Positions 34,620 to 44,264 are shown, counted from the first letter of the stretch. The stretch is 64,000 nucleotides of DNA from Saccharothrix violaceirubra (GCF_014203755.1 NZ_JACHJS010000001.1:868001-932000); one strand, 5' to 3'. A program made the numbers and translations. Notes: generated by a model from the sequence alone, not told the origin.

Positions 34620-35288
34620 GTGGACGTGACGCGGATCGAGGCGGTCTTCTTCGACGTGGGCGAGGTGCTCGTCGACGAGAGCCGCGAGTACGGCACGTGG
34701 GCGGACTGGCTCGGAGTGCCCCGGCACACGTTCTCGGCGGTCTTCGGCGCGGTCATCGCCAGCGGCGGGGACTACCGCGACACCTTCCGAGTGTTCAGGC
34801 CGGGATTCGACCTGGCCGCGGAACGCGAACGACGGGCCGAGGCGGGGCAGGCGGAGACGTTCGCCGAGGAGAACCTCTACCCGGACGCCCGTCCCTGCCT
34901 GGCCGCGCTACGCGACGCCGGTCTGCTGGTCGGGGTGGCGGGCAACCAGACCGCACGGGCCGAACTCGTGCTGCGTGGGCTGGACCTGCCGATCGACGTC
35001 CTGGGCACCTCCGACGGGTGGGGTGTGGAGAAGCCGTCGGTCGCGTTCTTCGAGCGGGTGGTGCGCGAGGCCGGGGTGCCCGCGTCGTCGATCCTCTACG
35101 TGGGTGACCGGCTGGACAACGACATCCGGCCCGCGCAGGAAGTCGGCGTGGTGACGGCGCTGCTGCGGCGCGGGCCGTGGGGACACATCCTGCGGGTGCC
35201 CGAGATCGAGGAACGGTGCCTGTTCCGGCTCGACGGCCTGGCCGAGCTGCCCGCGTTGGTGGCCGGGCACAACGAACGGTCAGCCTGA
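34620..35288 (+). CDS. HAD-family hydrolase
   Basis: 222 residues from GTG 34620, after GGAGGCA. Motif I is AVFFDVGEVLVDE (nucleophile Asp, second Asp replaced by Glu). Motif II is VAGNQT near residue 117. The motif III Lys is in VEKPSVAFFERVV, and motif IV is ILYVGDRLDNDIRPAQ. The helical cap lies between motifs I and II. It is probably a small-molecule phosphatase; the DxGxxxE variation of motif I occurs in some HADs and leaves the activity uncertain. It overlaps the convergent regulator gene by 9 bases. Confidence 0.85.
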   Translation: MDVTRIEAVFFDVGEVLVDESREYGTWADWLGVPRHTFSAVFGAVIASGGDYRDTFRVFRPGFDLAAERERRAEAGQAETFAEENLYPDARPCLAALRDAGLLVGVAGNQTARAELVLRGLDLPIDVLGTSDGWGVEKPSVAFFERVVREAGVPASSILYVGDRLDNDIRPAQEVGVVTALLRRGPWGHILRVPEIEERCLFRLDGLAELPALVAGHNERSA

Positions 35289-36707
35289 CGTCGCGGCGCG
35301 GACGCGTTCGCGCAACAGGGCGGCGTAGGGCGTGCCGGCCAGGGCCTTGCCGACCTCGGGTGCGCGCTTCGCCGCCATGGCGTAGCCGTCCTGGCCGAGC
35401 AGATCGCACGCCTGGCCGAGCAGATCGCACGCCTGGCCGAGCAGATCGCACGCCTGGCCGAGCAGATCGCACGCCTGGCCGGCGGTGGTGTACGCCAGCT
35501 CGGCGTCGGTCGACGCCTGGGCGGCGGCGAGGTCGAACAGCACGACCGCGCGTTGTTTGCCGGCGGTGGGGGACAGTCGGTCGAGCGCGTTGCGCAGGCG
35601 TGGCGTGGCGTCGTGCGGTCGGCCCGCGAGCAGCAGGCTGTTGCCGGCGAACCCGTCGAGCCGTGCGCTGTCGTAGAAGTCCAGCCACAACGCGTCGGTG
35701 CCGATGGTCGTCAGGGCGTCCTCGGCGGCCCTGATCCGGGCCACGCTGTCGGCGGCCTGGCCGGTGCGTGCCGAGATCTCGCTGTCCACGCAGTGCAGCC
35801 ACGACCGCAGCAGCGGCCCGCCGTCGTACCGGACGTGGGCGTGGGCGGCGGCGAGCAGGGCACGTGCCTCCGGTCCCCGTCCCGCGAAACCGGGCACGAA
35901 CGCACGGTGCGCCAGCACGGCGGCGGCCAGGCCGTGGTCGCGTGAATGGTCGGCCGCGTCCTGCGCGAGCCGAAAGAACGACCCCGCCAGGTCCTCGCGG
36001 TCCAGGTCGAAGAACGCGAGACGGGCGGCCAGCAGTGCACTTTCCGCCACCGCCGCGGCCAGTCCGACGGAGGTCGTGGTTTTGAGCAGGTTCTCGCCGA
36101 ACTGCGCGTGGGAGACCACAGCGGGCAGGAGATCGGCGGCGGGCCTGGTCCAGTAGAGGCTGCGGTGGGACGTGGCGATGGCCGCGAACGCGTCGACCGC
36201 GCGCGGGTCGAGCGTGCTGCCCGGCGTCCTGGTCAGCGCCTCGATGCTGTCAGGGAGCGCGAGTCCCTGGGTCAGCAGCGGGGTGAGGCTCGCCCCCAGC
36301 TGCCCGGTCAGGAACATCTTCCGGTTGAACTCGTTTCCGTTGCCCAGCAGCACCAGGGTCACCTTCCTCACGATCGCGTCGACGTCCTGCGCGGTCACGG
36401 CGGGCGGTTCGGCCGGGCGTCGGGGTCGCAACGCCAGCTCCTCCGAGGAAAGCAGACCCAAGTCACTGGCGGGAAGTCGGAACACCTGGACCAGGTGCTT
36501 CTGGTAGCGGGGTTCGGGTTTCCGGTCACCCGACTCCCACCGGCGGACGACCTCGGCGGTGAGCCCCGGCTCGGGCTCCCCGGCCTGGCCCATGCTCCGC
36601 TTGATCCTGGTCACCACCTCGTCGCGACTCCACCCCCGTTGAAGCCGTTCCCACGTGAGCCGGGTGTTGGGCGGGTGCTTCGGCGGCGCACTGCGACGCG
36701 ACCCCAT
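35280..36707 (-). CDS. XRE/TPR-type regulator with in-frame 7-residue repeats
   Basis: 475 residues. The N-terminus has TRLTWERLQRGWSRDEVVTRI...LTAEVVRRWESGDRKPEPRYQ, a helix-turn-helix common to actinomycete XRE/TPR regulators. The rest is alpha-helical repeats (HSRDHGLAAAVLAHRAFVPG and similar). Near the C-terminus GQACDLL occurs four times in direct succession. No Walker motif. Ligand and targets unknown; it is upstream-adjacent to the second XRE/DUF397 pair on the same strand. Confidence 0.75.
   Translation of the reverse strand: MGSRRSAPPKHPPNTRLTWERLQRGWSRDEVVTRIKRSMGQAGEPEPGLTAEVVRRWESGDRKPEPRYQKHLVQVFRLPASDLGLLSSEELALRPRRPAEPPAVTAQDVDAIVRKVTLVLLGNGNEFNRKMFLTGQLGASLTPLLTQGLALPDSIEALTRTPGSTLDPRAVDAFAAIATSHRSLYWTRPAADLLPAVVSHAQFGENLLKTTTSVGLAAAVAESALLAARLAFFDLDREDLAGSFFRLAQDAADHSRDHGLAAAVLAHRAFVPGFAGRGPEARALLAAAHAHVRYDGGPLLRSWLHCVDSEISARTGQAADSVARIRAAEDALTTIGTDALWLDFYDSARLDGFAGNSLLLAGRPHDATPRLRNALDRLSPTAGKQRAVVLFDLAAAQASTDAELAYTTAGQACDLLGQACDLLGQACDLLGQACDLLGQDGYAMAAKRAPEVGKALAGTPYAALLRERVRAATSG
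35391..35480 (-). repeat. 21-bp perfect tandem repeat, 4.3 copies, inside regulator gene
   Basis: Units of 21 bp start at 35391, 35412, 35433 and 35454, with a partial fifth. They read as LGQACDL in the gene. Because 21 is a multiple of three, copy-number changes keep the frame and alter only the length of a helix. Confidence 0.93.
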
Positions 36708-36709
36708 GC

Positions 36710-36910
36710 CTATCGCCCGACCTGGGCGTCACCGGACTTGATCGTGCTCAGGAACCCGGCCCAGCCGCGTCGTGACAGCACGAGGACGCCTTCGTCGGGG
36801 GCCTTGCTGTCCCGAAGACCGACGCCGTCGCCGCCGAAACCGACCTCCACGCAGTCGTTGTCCGGCGGACCGCTGTAGGAGGACTTGCGCCACGCGGTGA
36901 AGGTGCTCAT
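36710..36910 (-). CDS. DUF397 protein (second pair)
   Basis: 66 residues: TAWRKSSYSGPPDNDCVEVGFGG, then GLRDSKAPDEGVLVLSRRGWAGFLS, the usual DUF397 pattern. ATG at 36908-36910 directly abuts the stop of the XRE-DUF5753 gene, so they are co-translated. It is followed at once by the 475-residue regulator, suggesting a three-gene transcript. Confidence 0.92.
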   Translation of the reverse strand: MSTFTAWRKSSYSGPPDNDCVEVGFGGDGVGLRDSKAPDEGVLVLSRRGWAGFLSTIKSGDAQVGR

Positions 36911-37792
36911 CTACTTGGTACTTCCCTTCGTCGCAGACCCTGCTGCGAGATCGAGCAGCAGTCGCCTGCTCTGTTCGGGTCCGAGGGCGGTGGCCCGCTG
37001 GTAGTCCCAGCGGGTCAGGTAGCGGACGGTGCGTTTGCTGTGGTCGACGTACTCGCCGCCCTCGTCGTGCTCCAGGTAGATGATGTCCACGGTCGGCGTC
37101 GTGTCGTAGCCGAAGATCGAGTAGGGGCGGCCCTGCCCCATGTAGAAGCCGACGTCGAACGGCACCACCTGGAACTCCACGTTCGGCCGGTCGAGGACGT
37201 GGTCCACGAGGTGTCGCACCTGCTCGCGCAGCACGGCCGGGTCCGAGGCCCGGCGCAACGCCGCCTCGTCGACGATGAACCAGAACCGCTGGTGGAGGTT
37301 GTCGAGCACCCGCTGCCGGGCCAGGCGGTTGGTGACGCTCGCGTCGGCGTGCTCGCGGCTCAGCGACGGCCGCCACGCACGCAGGTTCATCCGCATGTAC
37401 GCCTCGGTCTGGAGCAGGCCGGGCACGAACATGGCCTGGTACGACGAGTAGCGGTCACAGCTCGGCTCCATGTCGACCAACAACCGCAGGTGCTCGGGGA
37501 ACCGCGTGCTGAACGCGCCCTTCTTCCGCCGGTTGTCGCTCTCGGCCTGAAGCGCCCGCGCGTAGTCCCGATCGCTGTCGGCGGCCCCGAACCGGTCGAG
37601 CAGGACATCCAGCTCCGGCAGGGAGATCCCGCTGCCGCCCTCGACGTGGGAGATCTTCTTCTGGGTGCAGCCGAGCGCGCCCGCCGCGTCCTCCTGGGTG
37701 CGGCCCGCGTTCTCGCGCAGCCGGGCGAGCTGCCTGCCGAGCACGACCTTCATGACGGCCGGCGGCAACTGCAACCTGGGCTGCTCGGTCAT
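36911..37792 (-). CDS. XRE regulator with DUF5753 domain (second pair)
   Basis: 293 residues. HTH region VLGRQLARLRENAGRTQEDAA then GCTQKKISHVEGG (residues about 17-60). DUF5753 features follow: AMFVPGLLQTEAYMRMNLRAW, RLARQRVLDN, VEFQVVPFDVGFYMGQG and IIYLEHDEGGEYVD. It is the full-length standard form, paired with the DUF397 gene downstream. It is divergent from the zinc-binding gene at 38048, and both starts share a 250-bp region. Confidence 0.92.
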   Translation of the reverse strand: MTEQPRLQLPPAVMKVVLGRQLARLRENAGRTQEDAAGALGCTQKKISHVEGGSGISLPELDVLLDRFGAADSDRDYARALQAESDNRRKKGAFSTRFPEHLRLLVDMEPSCDRYSSYQAMFVPGLLQTEAYMRMNLRAWRPSLSREHADASVTNRLARQRVLDNLHQRFWFIVDEAALRRASDPAVLREQVRHLVDHVLDRPNVEFQVVPFDVGFYMGQGRPYSIFGYDTTPTVDIIYLEHDEGGEYVDHSKRTVRYLTRWDYQRATALGPEQSRRLLLDLAAGSATKGSTK

Positions 37793-38047
37793 GGCTTCCT
37801 TCGCGGGCGTCGGGAGTCCCGGCCACCGGCGCTATGTGCCGGTTCACCTGTTTGATTAGACCATAACCTGTCTACTCGGGTTACTGTGAGGTTGGCTCGC
37901 TCCGGAAGGCCAGGATTCTGGTGACCCTCTCGTGGGGCCTGCCCGAGTAGTCAAGTCGAGTGACGCACGCCGGGGGTGGCGGTCCCGCCTCCCTCCCGAT
38001 CCGACGCCGACCCCGTACTCGAACACCGACCAGGTGATGACCAGGTG

Positions 38048-38356
38048 ATGGCTGTGGACCCTCGTGACTTCCGATGGCTGCCCCACGACGGCAACCGCCA
38101 CGCGATCCCGTACACCCTGTCGTCCGGCGAGACCGGCAGCACGTTATGCGGCCTCGCCGTGACCGTTCCCCGCCGGAGCCCGCCCCAGTTCCCGGACGGG
38201 TGCTGGCCGACGTGCGAGACCTGTGACGCCTCGTGGCGCCGCCACGAGGGAATCCCGCTGTTCTCGGAACGACGCACAGTCAACGGACGACGACCGACAC
38301 TGCTGAAGCGCCCACCGACCACGGTTGTGATCATCACCCACGTTCTGGAGCACTGA
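38048..38356 (+). CDS. small zinc-finger-like protein
   Basis: 102 residues, ATG at 38048. It reads FRWLPHDGNRHAIPYTL, then TLCGLAVTVPRR, then CWPTCETCDASWRRHEG. His plus one Cys and a CPTC-type knuckle (C-x2-C-x2-C) form a probable zinc site. Very similar small proteins are common beside XRE/DUF397 genes in Pseudonocardiales; their role is unknown. GTG codons shortly before the ATG are alternative starts. Confidence 0.65.
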   Translation: MAVDPRDFRWLPHDGNRHAIPYTLSSGETGSTLCGLAVTVPRRSPPQFPDGCWPTCETCDASWRRHEGIPLFSERRTVNGRRPTLLKRPPTTVVIITHVLEH

Positions 38357-38815
38357 CCGAACCCACAGCGAATTTGGGCTGTGGTCACTCCTGACGGCAG
38401 GCCGACGCAGACATCTTCGAACGCGCCGAACGGGACCAAGCTGAACCCTGAGACCGGCGACTTGCCGCCCTGTCCCAAGAGGGCAGTAATACGAGTGGCC
38501 CTGGCCCGTAGTAATGGCAAGATCCGAAGTGCAAGCCGTGACCGCCACGATGTCGCGGCTCTCCGCTATGTCCCGGACAACCAGCGTCGACAGGCCGGAA
38601 AGCGCCGTCCTCGCAAGAGTCGACATCCATCAAGGCATCGTGATCATGGATGGCCACTTCACCTGGATGTCGACCGGGGCCCCGGATCGGCTCGTTTGAC
38701 GTACCCCCGTCGAGACTCGAATTCAGTGCGGGCCGCAATCGTGCGTTGTGGCAGATGGTGGGTGTGATTTCTGGTTACGGCCGGTAGTGGGTGGTCGAGG
38801 AGTTCGGGGTGAGCG
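38357..38815. other. 459-bp region without a supported gene
   Basis: Several short frames exist on both strands but none has a ribosome-binding site or recognisable motif. Base composition is less GC-biased at third positions than in neighbouring genes. It may be decayed sequence linked to the adjacent remnants. Confidence 0.4.
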
Positions 38816-39464
38816 TTGGCCGATTCCGACGAAGGTGTCCCTGGCTGGGTGGGCCAGACTGGCGCGGCCACTGGCGGTGCGATGCTGAACCAGGCCGGAC
38901 GGGACATTGCATATCACGCGCCCGCGCCGGTGATGCCGGCGATGGAGTCGGTGTTCGCGGTGGCGGGCGTGGGTCGCGTTCCGTCAAGGTCGGGCGTGTT
39001 TGTTGGCCGGTCGGACCAGTTGGCACGCCTGGACGCAGCGGTGCCCGGGGCGGTTGGCCGTGCGGTGGTGGTCGCCGTCCATGGTCTGGGTGGGGTGGGC
39101 AAATCCACTCTGGCCGCCCGGTTCGCCGAACTGCACGCGGACAGGTTCGCGCCGGTGTGGTGGGTGACTGCGGACTCGCCTGCACAACCTGGCTGGCGCC
39201 TGTCACGCCGTCGGCAATTTGGGGCGCGCGGTTCCTTTGTACGAGGCTACCCTTGTCGACCGTGAACGCGTATTGGGTCCTGATCATCCTGACACGCTTC
39301 AGTCTCGCAACAACCTTGCTGGAGCCTATCAATATGCTGGTGATCTGGACCGGGCAATTCGGCTGTACCAAGCCACTCTCGTCGACTGTGAACGCGTCTT
39401 TGGGCTAGTTCACCCTAGTGCCGCGATCGTCCGGAGAAACCTTGGCCGCGCCCGCAGGCGCTGA
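38816..39464 (+). pseudogene. NB-ARC/TPR protein with internal deletion
   Basis: The first frame (38816-39265) holds an N-terminal STAND start: GVFVGRSDQLARLDAAVPG, then VVAVHGLGGVGKSTLAARFAE (Walker A), then VWWVTADS. It breaks down near 39195. A second frame (39219-39464) is clearly TPR: AVPLYEATLVDRERVLGPDHP, LAGAYQYAGDLDRAIRLYQ, and a C-terminal NLGRARRR. The middle of the gene (Walker B, winged helix, most repeats) is missing, leaving head and tail fused out of frame. Confidence 0.7.
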
Positions 39465-39552
39465 CCGGCACTCATGTGCTGTACGCGGCCGATAGGGTCG
39501 ATCCTGTGGTCGATGTGTCCGGCGTAATTGATTGGTAGGTTTCGGCCTTTGG

Positions 39553-39849
39553 TCAGCGGTCGCAAAGTTGATGGCTAAGGGGTGAGCGCAGGCTCGGGAA
39601 TGAGTGCGGCGCGAATCGGACGACTACTCTTTTCAACGCTTCCAAGTCTTGACGGGCCATCGGTCGGACGGCCTTGCGGATCAGGCGCGCCACAGGTCCG
39701 GAAAACGACCTGCGGGCACACGTTTGCCACTGCGCCGACATTCTCTGGGTCCGTAGGAAGCCAGAAAGGACACATCGTGCACGGCGAAGCGCACCGAGAT
39801 TGCTGGCGGTCAGACCCTTGGCGCACAACGACAACACGACCTCATCCAC
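39553..39849 (-). pseudogene. possible IS256-type transposase remnant
   Basis: The minus strand reads DEVVLSLCAKGLTASN, close to the D-x-VLSLYAKGLT segment of IS256-family (mutator) transposases. In another frame it continues ISVRFAVHDVSFLAS, which could be the following ISxxF segment with a frameshift. Catalytic residues are not present and no ends were seen. The 39465-39900 interval has nothing else. Confidence 0.4.
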
Positions 39850-39900
39850 ATCCGCGCGCCGACGCAGCCGCGCACGTCTGCCGACCCGAAAGCCACTTGA

Positions 39901-42900
39901 TCACCAAACTTTGGGGCCAATGGTGGGCGAGGCCCAATGTCGGGCCGGTGTGGTGACCTGTGCTTGTTGGACGGGTTGGTCGAGAAGTTGGACACGTTGG
40001 CGTAGTCGGGCGAGGCGGTCGGTTGTGGTGGTGAGGTAGAGGGTGAGCTGTGTGTGGGCTCGGTGTCGTGTGCCTTGGCCTGGTGGGGCGGGGTAGGTGG
40101 GGTCGGTGTCGGGGATGGTCCAGCGTTCGCGGTAGGCCGCGATCTGACCTGCGTTGCGTAGCCAGGTGTCCGGGTCGGTGGTGGGGTCCCCCAGGGAAGC
40201 GGTCCAGGGTGGTCTGGTGGTGGCGGCGTAGTGGGCGAGGGTGCGGACGCGGTAGGTGATGGCGTCGGCTGTGGTGTGGAGCCAGGCGTGCAGTTCGGGG
40301 TTGTCGGTGGTGTCGGGTGGCGGGGTGAGCCAGCAGGGGAAGTAGGGGTTGCTGGCGGATGTGGTGTGGGGGAGCTGTTCGAGGGTCTTTGTGAGTCGGT
40401 GGTGGAGGACCTGGGCGGTGCTGCGGGCGGTGTGGAGTTCGCGATCTGCGGCTGCTTGGACCAGTGCGGTAGCCGGGTTGTGGCCGTGGTCGGCCAGTTC
40501 GGCGAGTACGTCCAGGAGTGCGGGGTGGGCGGGGTCGGTCAGGATCGTGTCCGCGAGGTGGGGGACGGCGGTGTGAAGCCAGTCCTCGGGGTCGGGGTGG
40601 CCTGCGTGCAGGCGTAGCGCGTGTTCGTATTCGGGGATGCGGGTGTCGAGGCTGAACGGGTGGTCTTGGGCTTCGCGGAGTTGTTCGGTGGCGGACTTTT
40701 CCGTGGTGTCGTGGTTGAGGATCGTGGTCAGGACTCTGTGGGCGGCTTGGGTTTCGTGGTGGCGGTGGAAGAGGTCGCCGGGCAGTAGTGGGGGTTCGTC
40801 GAGAGGAATGATGTGATCGGTGGGGAGGTAGAGGTGGTTTTCGGTGGTGCCGCGTGAGGTGGCGACGGCGGCGAGTTCGCGGGTGGCGTGGCGGGAGAGG
40901 TGTGCCCGGTTGACCTCGACGGTGATGCCCTGGGTTCGGTGGATGGTGGCGGCGTAGCCGAGTTCTACGTGTCGGGCCACGTAGTCTGCGGGCAGGGTTG
41001 TGGTTCGGTGGTGGACGTGGTGGCGCACTTTCAGGCTGCCGTCGGGGTTGCGGTTGAGCACGGTCCACAGGTCGCCGTTTTTGACGTGGTCGCCGCGTGC
41101 GATACGGAGGTCGCGGCGGTTGAGGCGGGTGACGACGAGGTCGCCTTGGCCGGCCTGGTTTCCGTCGTGCAGGGGGACGCCGGTGGGTTCGACGATTCCC
41201 TTTGTTCGCAGGTCGCTTTGGGCTCGGGCGGACAAGGCGGCGGTGACGGTGTTGGTGTCGGAGGACATGATGCTGGTGCGACCGGCTTCCCGGTCGGCGA
41301 GCCAGTCGGTGTAGAGGCGGTCGAGTACCGCGGGTTCGGGGCCTCCGTGGAGTCGGTCGTTGGTCGAGTACCAGTTCGCGGCGTCGCGGTCTCCGCGTCG
41401 GACGGCGAGGACGGCGTGGGCTTCGTCGGGATTGGTGAAGCGGTGCAGGTGGGTGAGTTCGACGCCGCCGGTTTCGTTGTGCAGCAGGCGTAGTGCCCCT
41501 CCTGTTTCCACAGCGCCGAGCTGGCGGTGGTCGCCGACCAGGCGGACGACGGCACCGTGTTCTTCCGCGATGTGTCGGAGGCGGTCCAGTAGGCGGGTTC
41601 CGGCCATGCCGGCTTCGTCGACCAGGAGCATGTCTCCCTGCCGTACGGGTGTGGGCAGGCCGTGGTCGTGGGTGTGGACGAGGCGGTGCAGGGTGTCGGC
41701 GTGGATTCCCAGCATCTGCCCGAGAACGGCCGCGGCGGTGGCGGACGGGGCGAGGCCGATGACCTTTCCGCCCGTGGTGGTCCAGGCTGTCGCGACGGCG
41801 CGTAGTGCGGTGCTTTTGCCCGATCCGGGTGGGCCGATGGCGACTGAGAGCGCCTTTCCGGAGGTCGTGAAGGCGTGGACGAGGGCGCGTTGGTCCGGGT
41901 CGAGAACGGTGCGGCGTTCCAGGCGGGTGATGACGGCGTCGGCGACGGCCGGTGCGACGGCGGGGCCAGCGTGGGCGCGGGCGGCGTGGAGCAGGCGTTG
42001 TTCGGCGTCGAGGATGGCCTGACTGGTGTGACGGGCGTCGTCGTGGCGGCGGAACACCGACTCGCCGTCGGCCCGGCGCAACCCGACGGGAACGGGGCCG
42101 GGATCGAGGTCCAGGCGCAGTGAGTGGCGTCGCAGGGCTCGGTCGGTGATGTCGTCGACCAGGCTGTGATGGCGGGTTTCGGGGCCGGTGGGCAGGCCGC
42201 GTAGCGAGCGTTCGACCTCGGCTCGGACGTGGTACACGGTCCAGGTGGCGCGCGTCGTCGACACGACGTCCACGGCCTGCGCGGCGAGTCGGTCGAGGTC
42301 GGGGACGGGCCCGCTCGGCACCGGTGCGGTGTTGACGGCGTGGTGCAGCACGGTGGCGATGTCCAGGTCCGGGCGTAGCGCGCGGGCTCGGGCGGCCCAC
42401 TCGGAGAGCCGGTCGCGCAACGGCACGGGGTGTTCCTTGGCGGGCCGGTCGGTCACCGCGGCCTGTTGCGCCAGGCGCAGTTGCACTGACCGGGTGGGCG
42501 TCGTGCCGTATCGGGCGACGTGGTCGGCCACGAGCCGGTCGTAGACGGACTCGACCTGGCGACGCCGCCGCGAGAACCCCTCGATCCACTCGGTGGGCAG
42601 GCCGGCGATGTGTCGGATCGGCCGATGGTCGCCCCGGTGTTCGACCACCCAGCGCACGTTCAGGCGTCGGGTGATGCCGCGTTCCCAGGCCGCGTTGTAG
42701 ACCTCCGAGGCGGACACGGCGACGCGGTGCAACTGCCGCGAGTCCAGCGTGCGCCACCGCCCGTCCGTGCAGCGCACGGCGTTGGCCAGGGCCACGTGGG
42801 TGTGCAGGTTCGGGTCCCCGGCGCGGGACTCGCGATGCGTGAACGCGGTCGCGATCAGCCCGTGCGTGTCGACCTGTGCGATCCCGGCCTTGCCGACGCG

Positions 42901-43608
42901 ACTGAAGGCGGCTTCCCGTTCCAGGTAGGCGATCGCGGTGCGGACGGCCTCGTGGTGGGCCTGCTCGACGGCGACCCGGACCCGGTGGTCGCCCAACGCC
43001 CACAGCAGGTCCCCGGTCTTGGTCGGCTGGCTGAACACCAGGTCGAACCCGCTGACCGGCTGCCGCACCCGACCCAACTCGTCGACCAGGAACGTCCGTA
43101 CCTGGGCCTGGGTCGGCTCCCCGGGGCGGGTGCGGGCGAGTAGGTGCCGGGCGGTTTCCTCTTTCAGCGCACGGCGTTCGGCGATGTCCGGACGGCGGCC
43201 GTTCTCCTCTGCGAACCGGGCGTAGGCGGCGGTGAGGTCGTGCAACAGCGGCACGTCGTTGTCGTAGCTGGCCAACGCCCGCCCCAGGCGCACCGACCGG
43301 ATCGCCTCCTCGACGCGGGCACCGGAGGCGACCGCGGCGGAGACCAGGACGTTCGCCTCGGGGTGCAGGCGTTCGCCGAACAGCGCCTGCATCTGGTCCT
43401 CACGGACCTCCCCGGCGACCCCGAGATCGGCGCAGCCGGACCCGATCCACTGGCCGGGCGGGTTGCCTTCGGCGAGGTAGTAGGAGGCCAGCGGGTCACG
43501 GCCGTGGCGCGGCAAGTCCCCGGTGGCGACCTGCCGCATCAGGTACTGATAGCCGTCCCCGGCGTGCAGGACCTTCAACGCCATCACCGCACCGACGCTA
43601 AGCGTCAC
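39901..43608 (-). CDS. MobF-type relaxase with TraI/RecD-like helicase
   Basis: 1235 residues from GTG 43606-43608. The relaxase domain has candidate catalytic Tyr 20 and 22 in LHAGDGYQYLMRQVA, and the HUH histidines H258, H269 and H271 in FTHRESRAGDPNLHTHVALAN. The helicase has Walker A VAIGPPGSGKSTALRAV at about 589-605, Walker B GDMLLVDEAGM, VRLVGDHRQLGAVETGGAL, and C-terminal GYAATIHRTQGITV. This is the TrwC/TraI arrangement: it nicks oriT, stays covalently attached and unwinds the donor strand. The C-terminal about 250 residues are helical. It is the only relaxase in the window. Confidence 0.93.
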   Translation of the reverse strand: MTLSVGAVMALKVLHAGDGYQYLMRQVATGDLPRHGRDPLASYYLAEGNPPGQWIGSGCADLGVAGEVREDQMQALFGERLHPEANVLVSAAVASGARVEEAIRSVRLGRALASYDNDVPLLHDLTAAYARFAEENGRRPDIAERRALKEETARHLLARTRPGEPTQAQVRTFLVDELGRVRQPVSGFDLVFSQPTKTGDLLWALGDHRVRVAVEQAHHEAVRTAIAYLEREAAFSRVGKAGIAQVDTHGLIATAFTHRESRAGDPNLHTHVALANAVRCTDGRWRTLDSRQLHRVAVSASEVYNAAWERGITRRLNVRWVVEHRGDHRPIRHIAGLPTEWIEGFSRRRRQVESVYDRLVADHVARYGTTPTRSVQLRLAQQAAVTDRPAKEHPVPLRDRLSEWAARARALRPDLDIATVLHHAVNTAPVPSGPVPDLDRLAAQAVDVVSTTRATWTVYHVRAEVERSLRGLPTGPETRHHSLVDDITDRALRRHSLRLDLDPGPVPVGLRRADGESVFRRHDDARHTSQAILDAEQRLLHAARAHAGPAVAPAVADAVITRLERRTVLDPDQRALVHAFTTSGKALSVAIGPPGSGKSTALRAVATAWTTTGGKVIGLAPSATAAAVLGQMLGIHADTLHRLVHTHDHGLPTPVRQGDMLLVDEAGMAGTRLLDRLRHIAEEHGAVVRLVGDHRQLGAVETGGALRLLHNETGGVELTHLHRFTNPDEAHAVLAVRRGDRDAANWYSTNDRLHGGPEPAVLDRLYTDWLADREAGRTSIMSSDTNTVTAALSARAQSDLRTKGIVEPTGVPLHDGNQAGQGDLVVTRLNRRDLRIARGDHVKNGDLWTVLNRNPDGSLKVRHHVHHRTTTLPADYVARHVELGYAATIHRTQGITVEVNRAHLSRHATRELAAVATSRGTTENHLYLPTDHIIPLDEPPLLPGDLFHRHHETQAAHRVLTTILNHDTTEKSATEQLREAQDHPFSLDTRIPEYEHALRLHAGHPDPEDWLHTAVPHLADTILTDPAHPALLDVLAELADHGHNPATALVQAAADRELHTARSTAQVLHHRLTKTLEQLPHTTSASNPYFPCWLTPPPDTTDNPELHAWLHTTADAITYRVRTLAHYAATTRPPWTASLGDPTTDPDTWLRNAGQIAAYRERWTIPDTDPTYPAPPGQGTRHRAHTQLTLYLTTTTDRLARLRQRVQLLDQPVQQAQVTTPARHWASPTIGPKVW

Positions 43609-43742
43609 CTGCGGCGGGAACCCCGATCCGGCGACGGATTCACGGGTCCGCGCACTGCACAGTGCCAGAGGTGTCTCGGTTTGGATCTTTCAGGCAGACC
43701 TTGGGTCCTATTCGGACGATGGTGTCCCAGCCTGGCTTGTCG

Positions 43743-43770
43743 GGTGTGCCCGGAGGGTTCCGGGCACACC
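43743..43770 (-). terminator. perfect 11-bp hairpin downstream of the small secreted protein
   Basis: GGTGTGCCCGG (43743-43753), loop AGGGTT, CCGGGCACACC (43760-43770). It lies 16 bases beyond the stop of the gene at 43787-44089. A strong GC stem without a T-run is usual for actinomycete terminators. Confidence 0.75.
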
Positions 43771-43786
43771 GTCGAAGAAGTGCGGA

Positions 43787-44089
43787 TCAGCAGGGGTAGC
43801 TCCACGCGGGGTTCGCGTCGACCCAGACCCGGACGCCGGTGTTGAGCGTGCGCGTGGCGAAGCGGCTGCCGTCGATGCCCTCGTTGGAGAATCGCGTTCC
43901 CCGGACCCAGGTCCCGACGGCGTTCCCGCCCGACGGGGCGTTCCAGAGCGTCAGCGTCTCGGCGCTCACGCACTGGTAGCCGCTGAGCACCTGCGCGGGG
44001 GCCGCTGCGGCGGGGATGGCGGCTGCGGTGACCGTGCCCAGGGCGAGAGCGAGTCCGACGATCGTCCGCCGAGTGCCGATGGACTTCAT
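43787..44089 (-). CDS. small secreted SH3-like protein
   Basis: 100 residues, ATG at 44087-44089 after GGGAGAACC. A clear signal peptide has the Arg-rich start KSIGTRRTIVGLALALG and the cleavage region PAAAAPAQ. The mature part of about 70 residues has SGYQCVSAETLTLWNAPSGG, VGTWVRGTRF and VRVWVDANPAWSYPC, with Cys at each end that can form a disulfide. The strand pattern is that of secreted SH3-like domains. Role unknown; it lies just upstream of the relaxase on the same strand, but separated by its own terminator. Confidence 0.7.
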   Translation of the reverse strand: MKSIGTRRTIVGLALALGTVTAAAIPAAAAPAQVLSGYQCVSAETLTLWNAPSGGNAVGTWVRGTRFSNEGIDGSRFATRTLNTGVRVWVDANPAWSYPC

Positions 44090-44264
44090 TTTCTGGTTCT
44101 CCCGGTGGTTGGTGATCTGTTCCCATCCGCTGTAAGAGCTTCGGGGCTCGGGCGTGTGGAACCCACCGCCACTCGGGTGATGTTGTGGGGAACCGACGAG
44201 AGAGGCCGGGAAATCGGTGCTCAAGTGTTCATTATGGACAGTTCCGGGTCGTAGCGTCGCAGCT

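Noticed and set aside
38357..38815. Several short frames including a 61-residue plus-strand one
   Set aside because: No ribosome-binding site, domain or conservation signal; left as non-coding.
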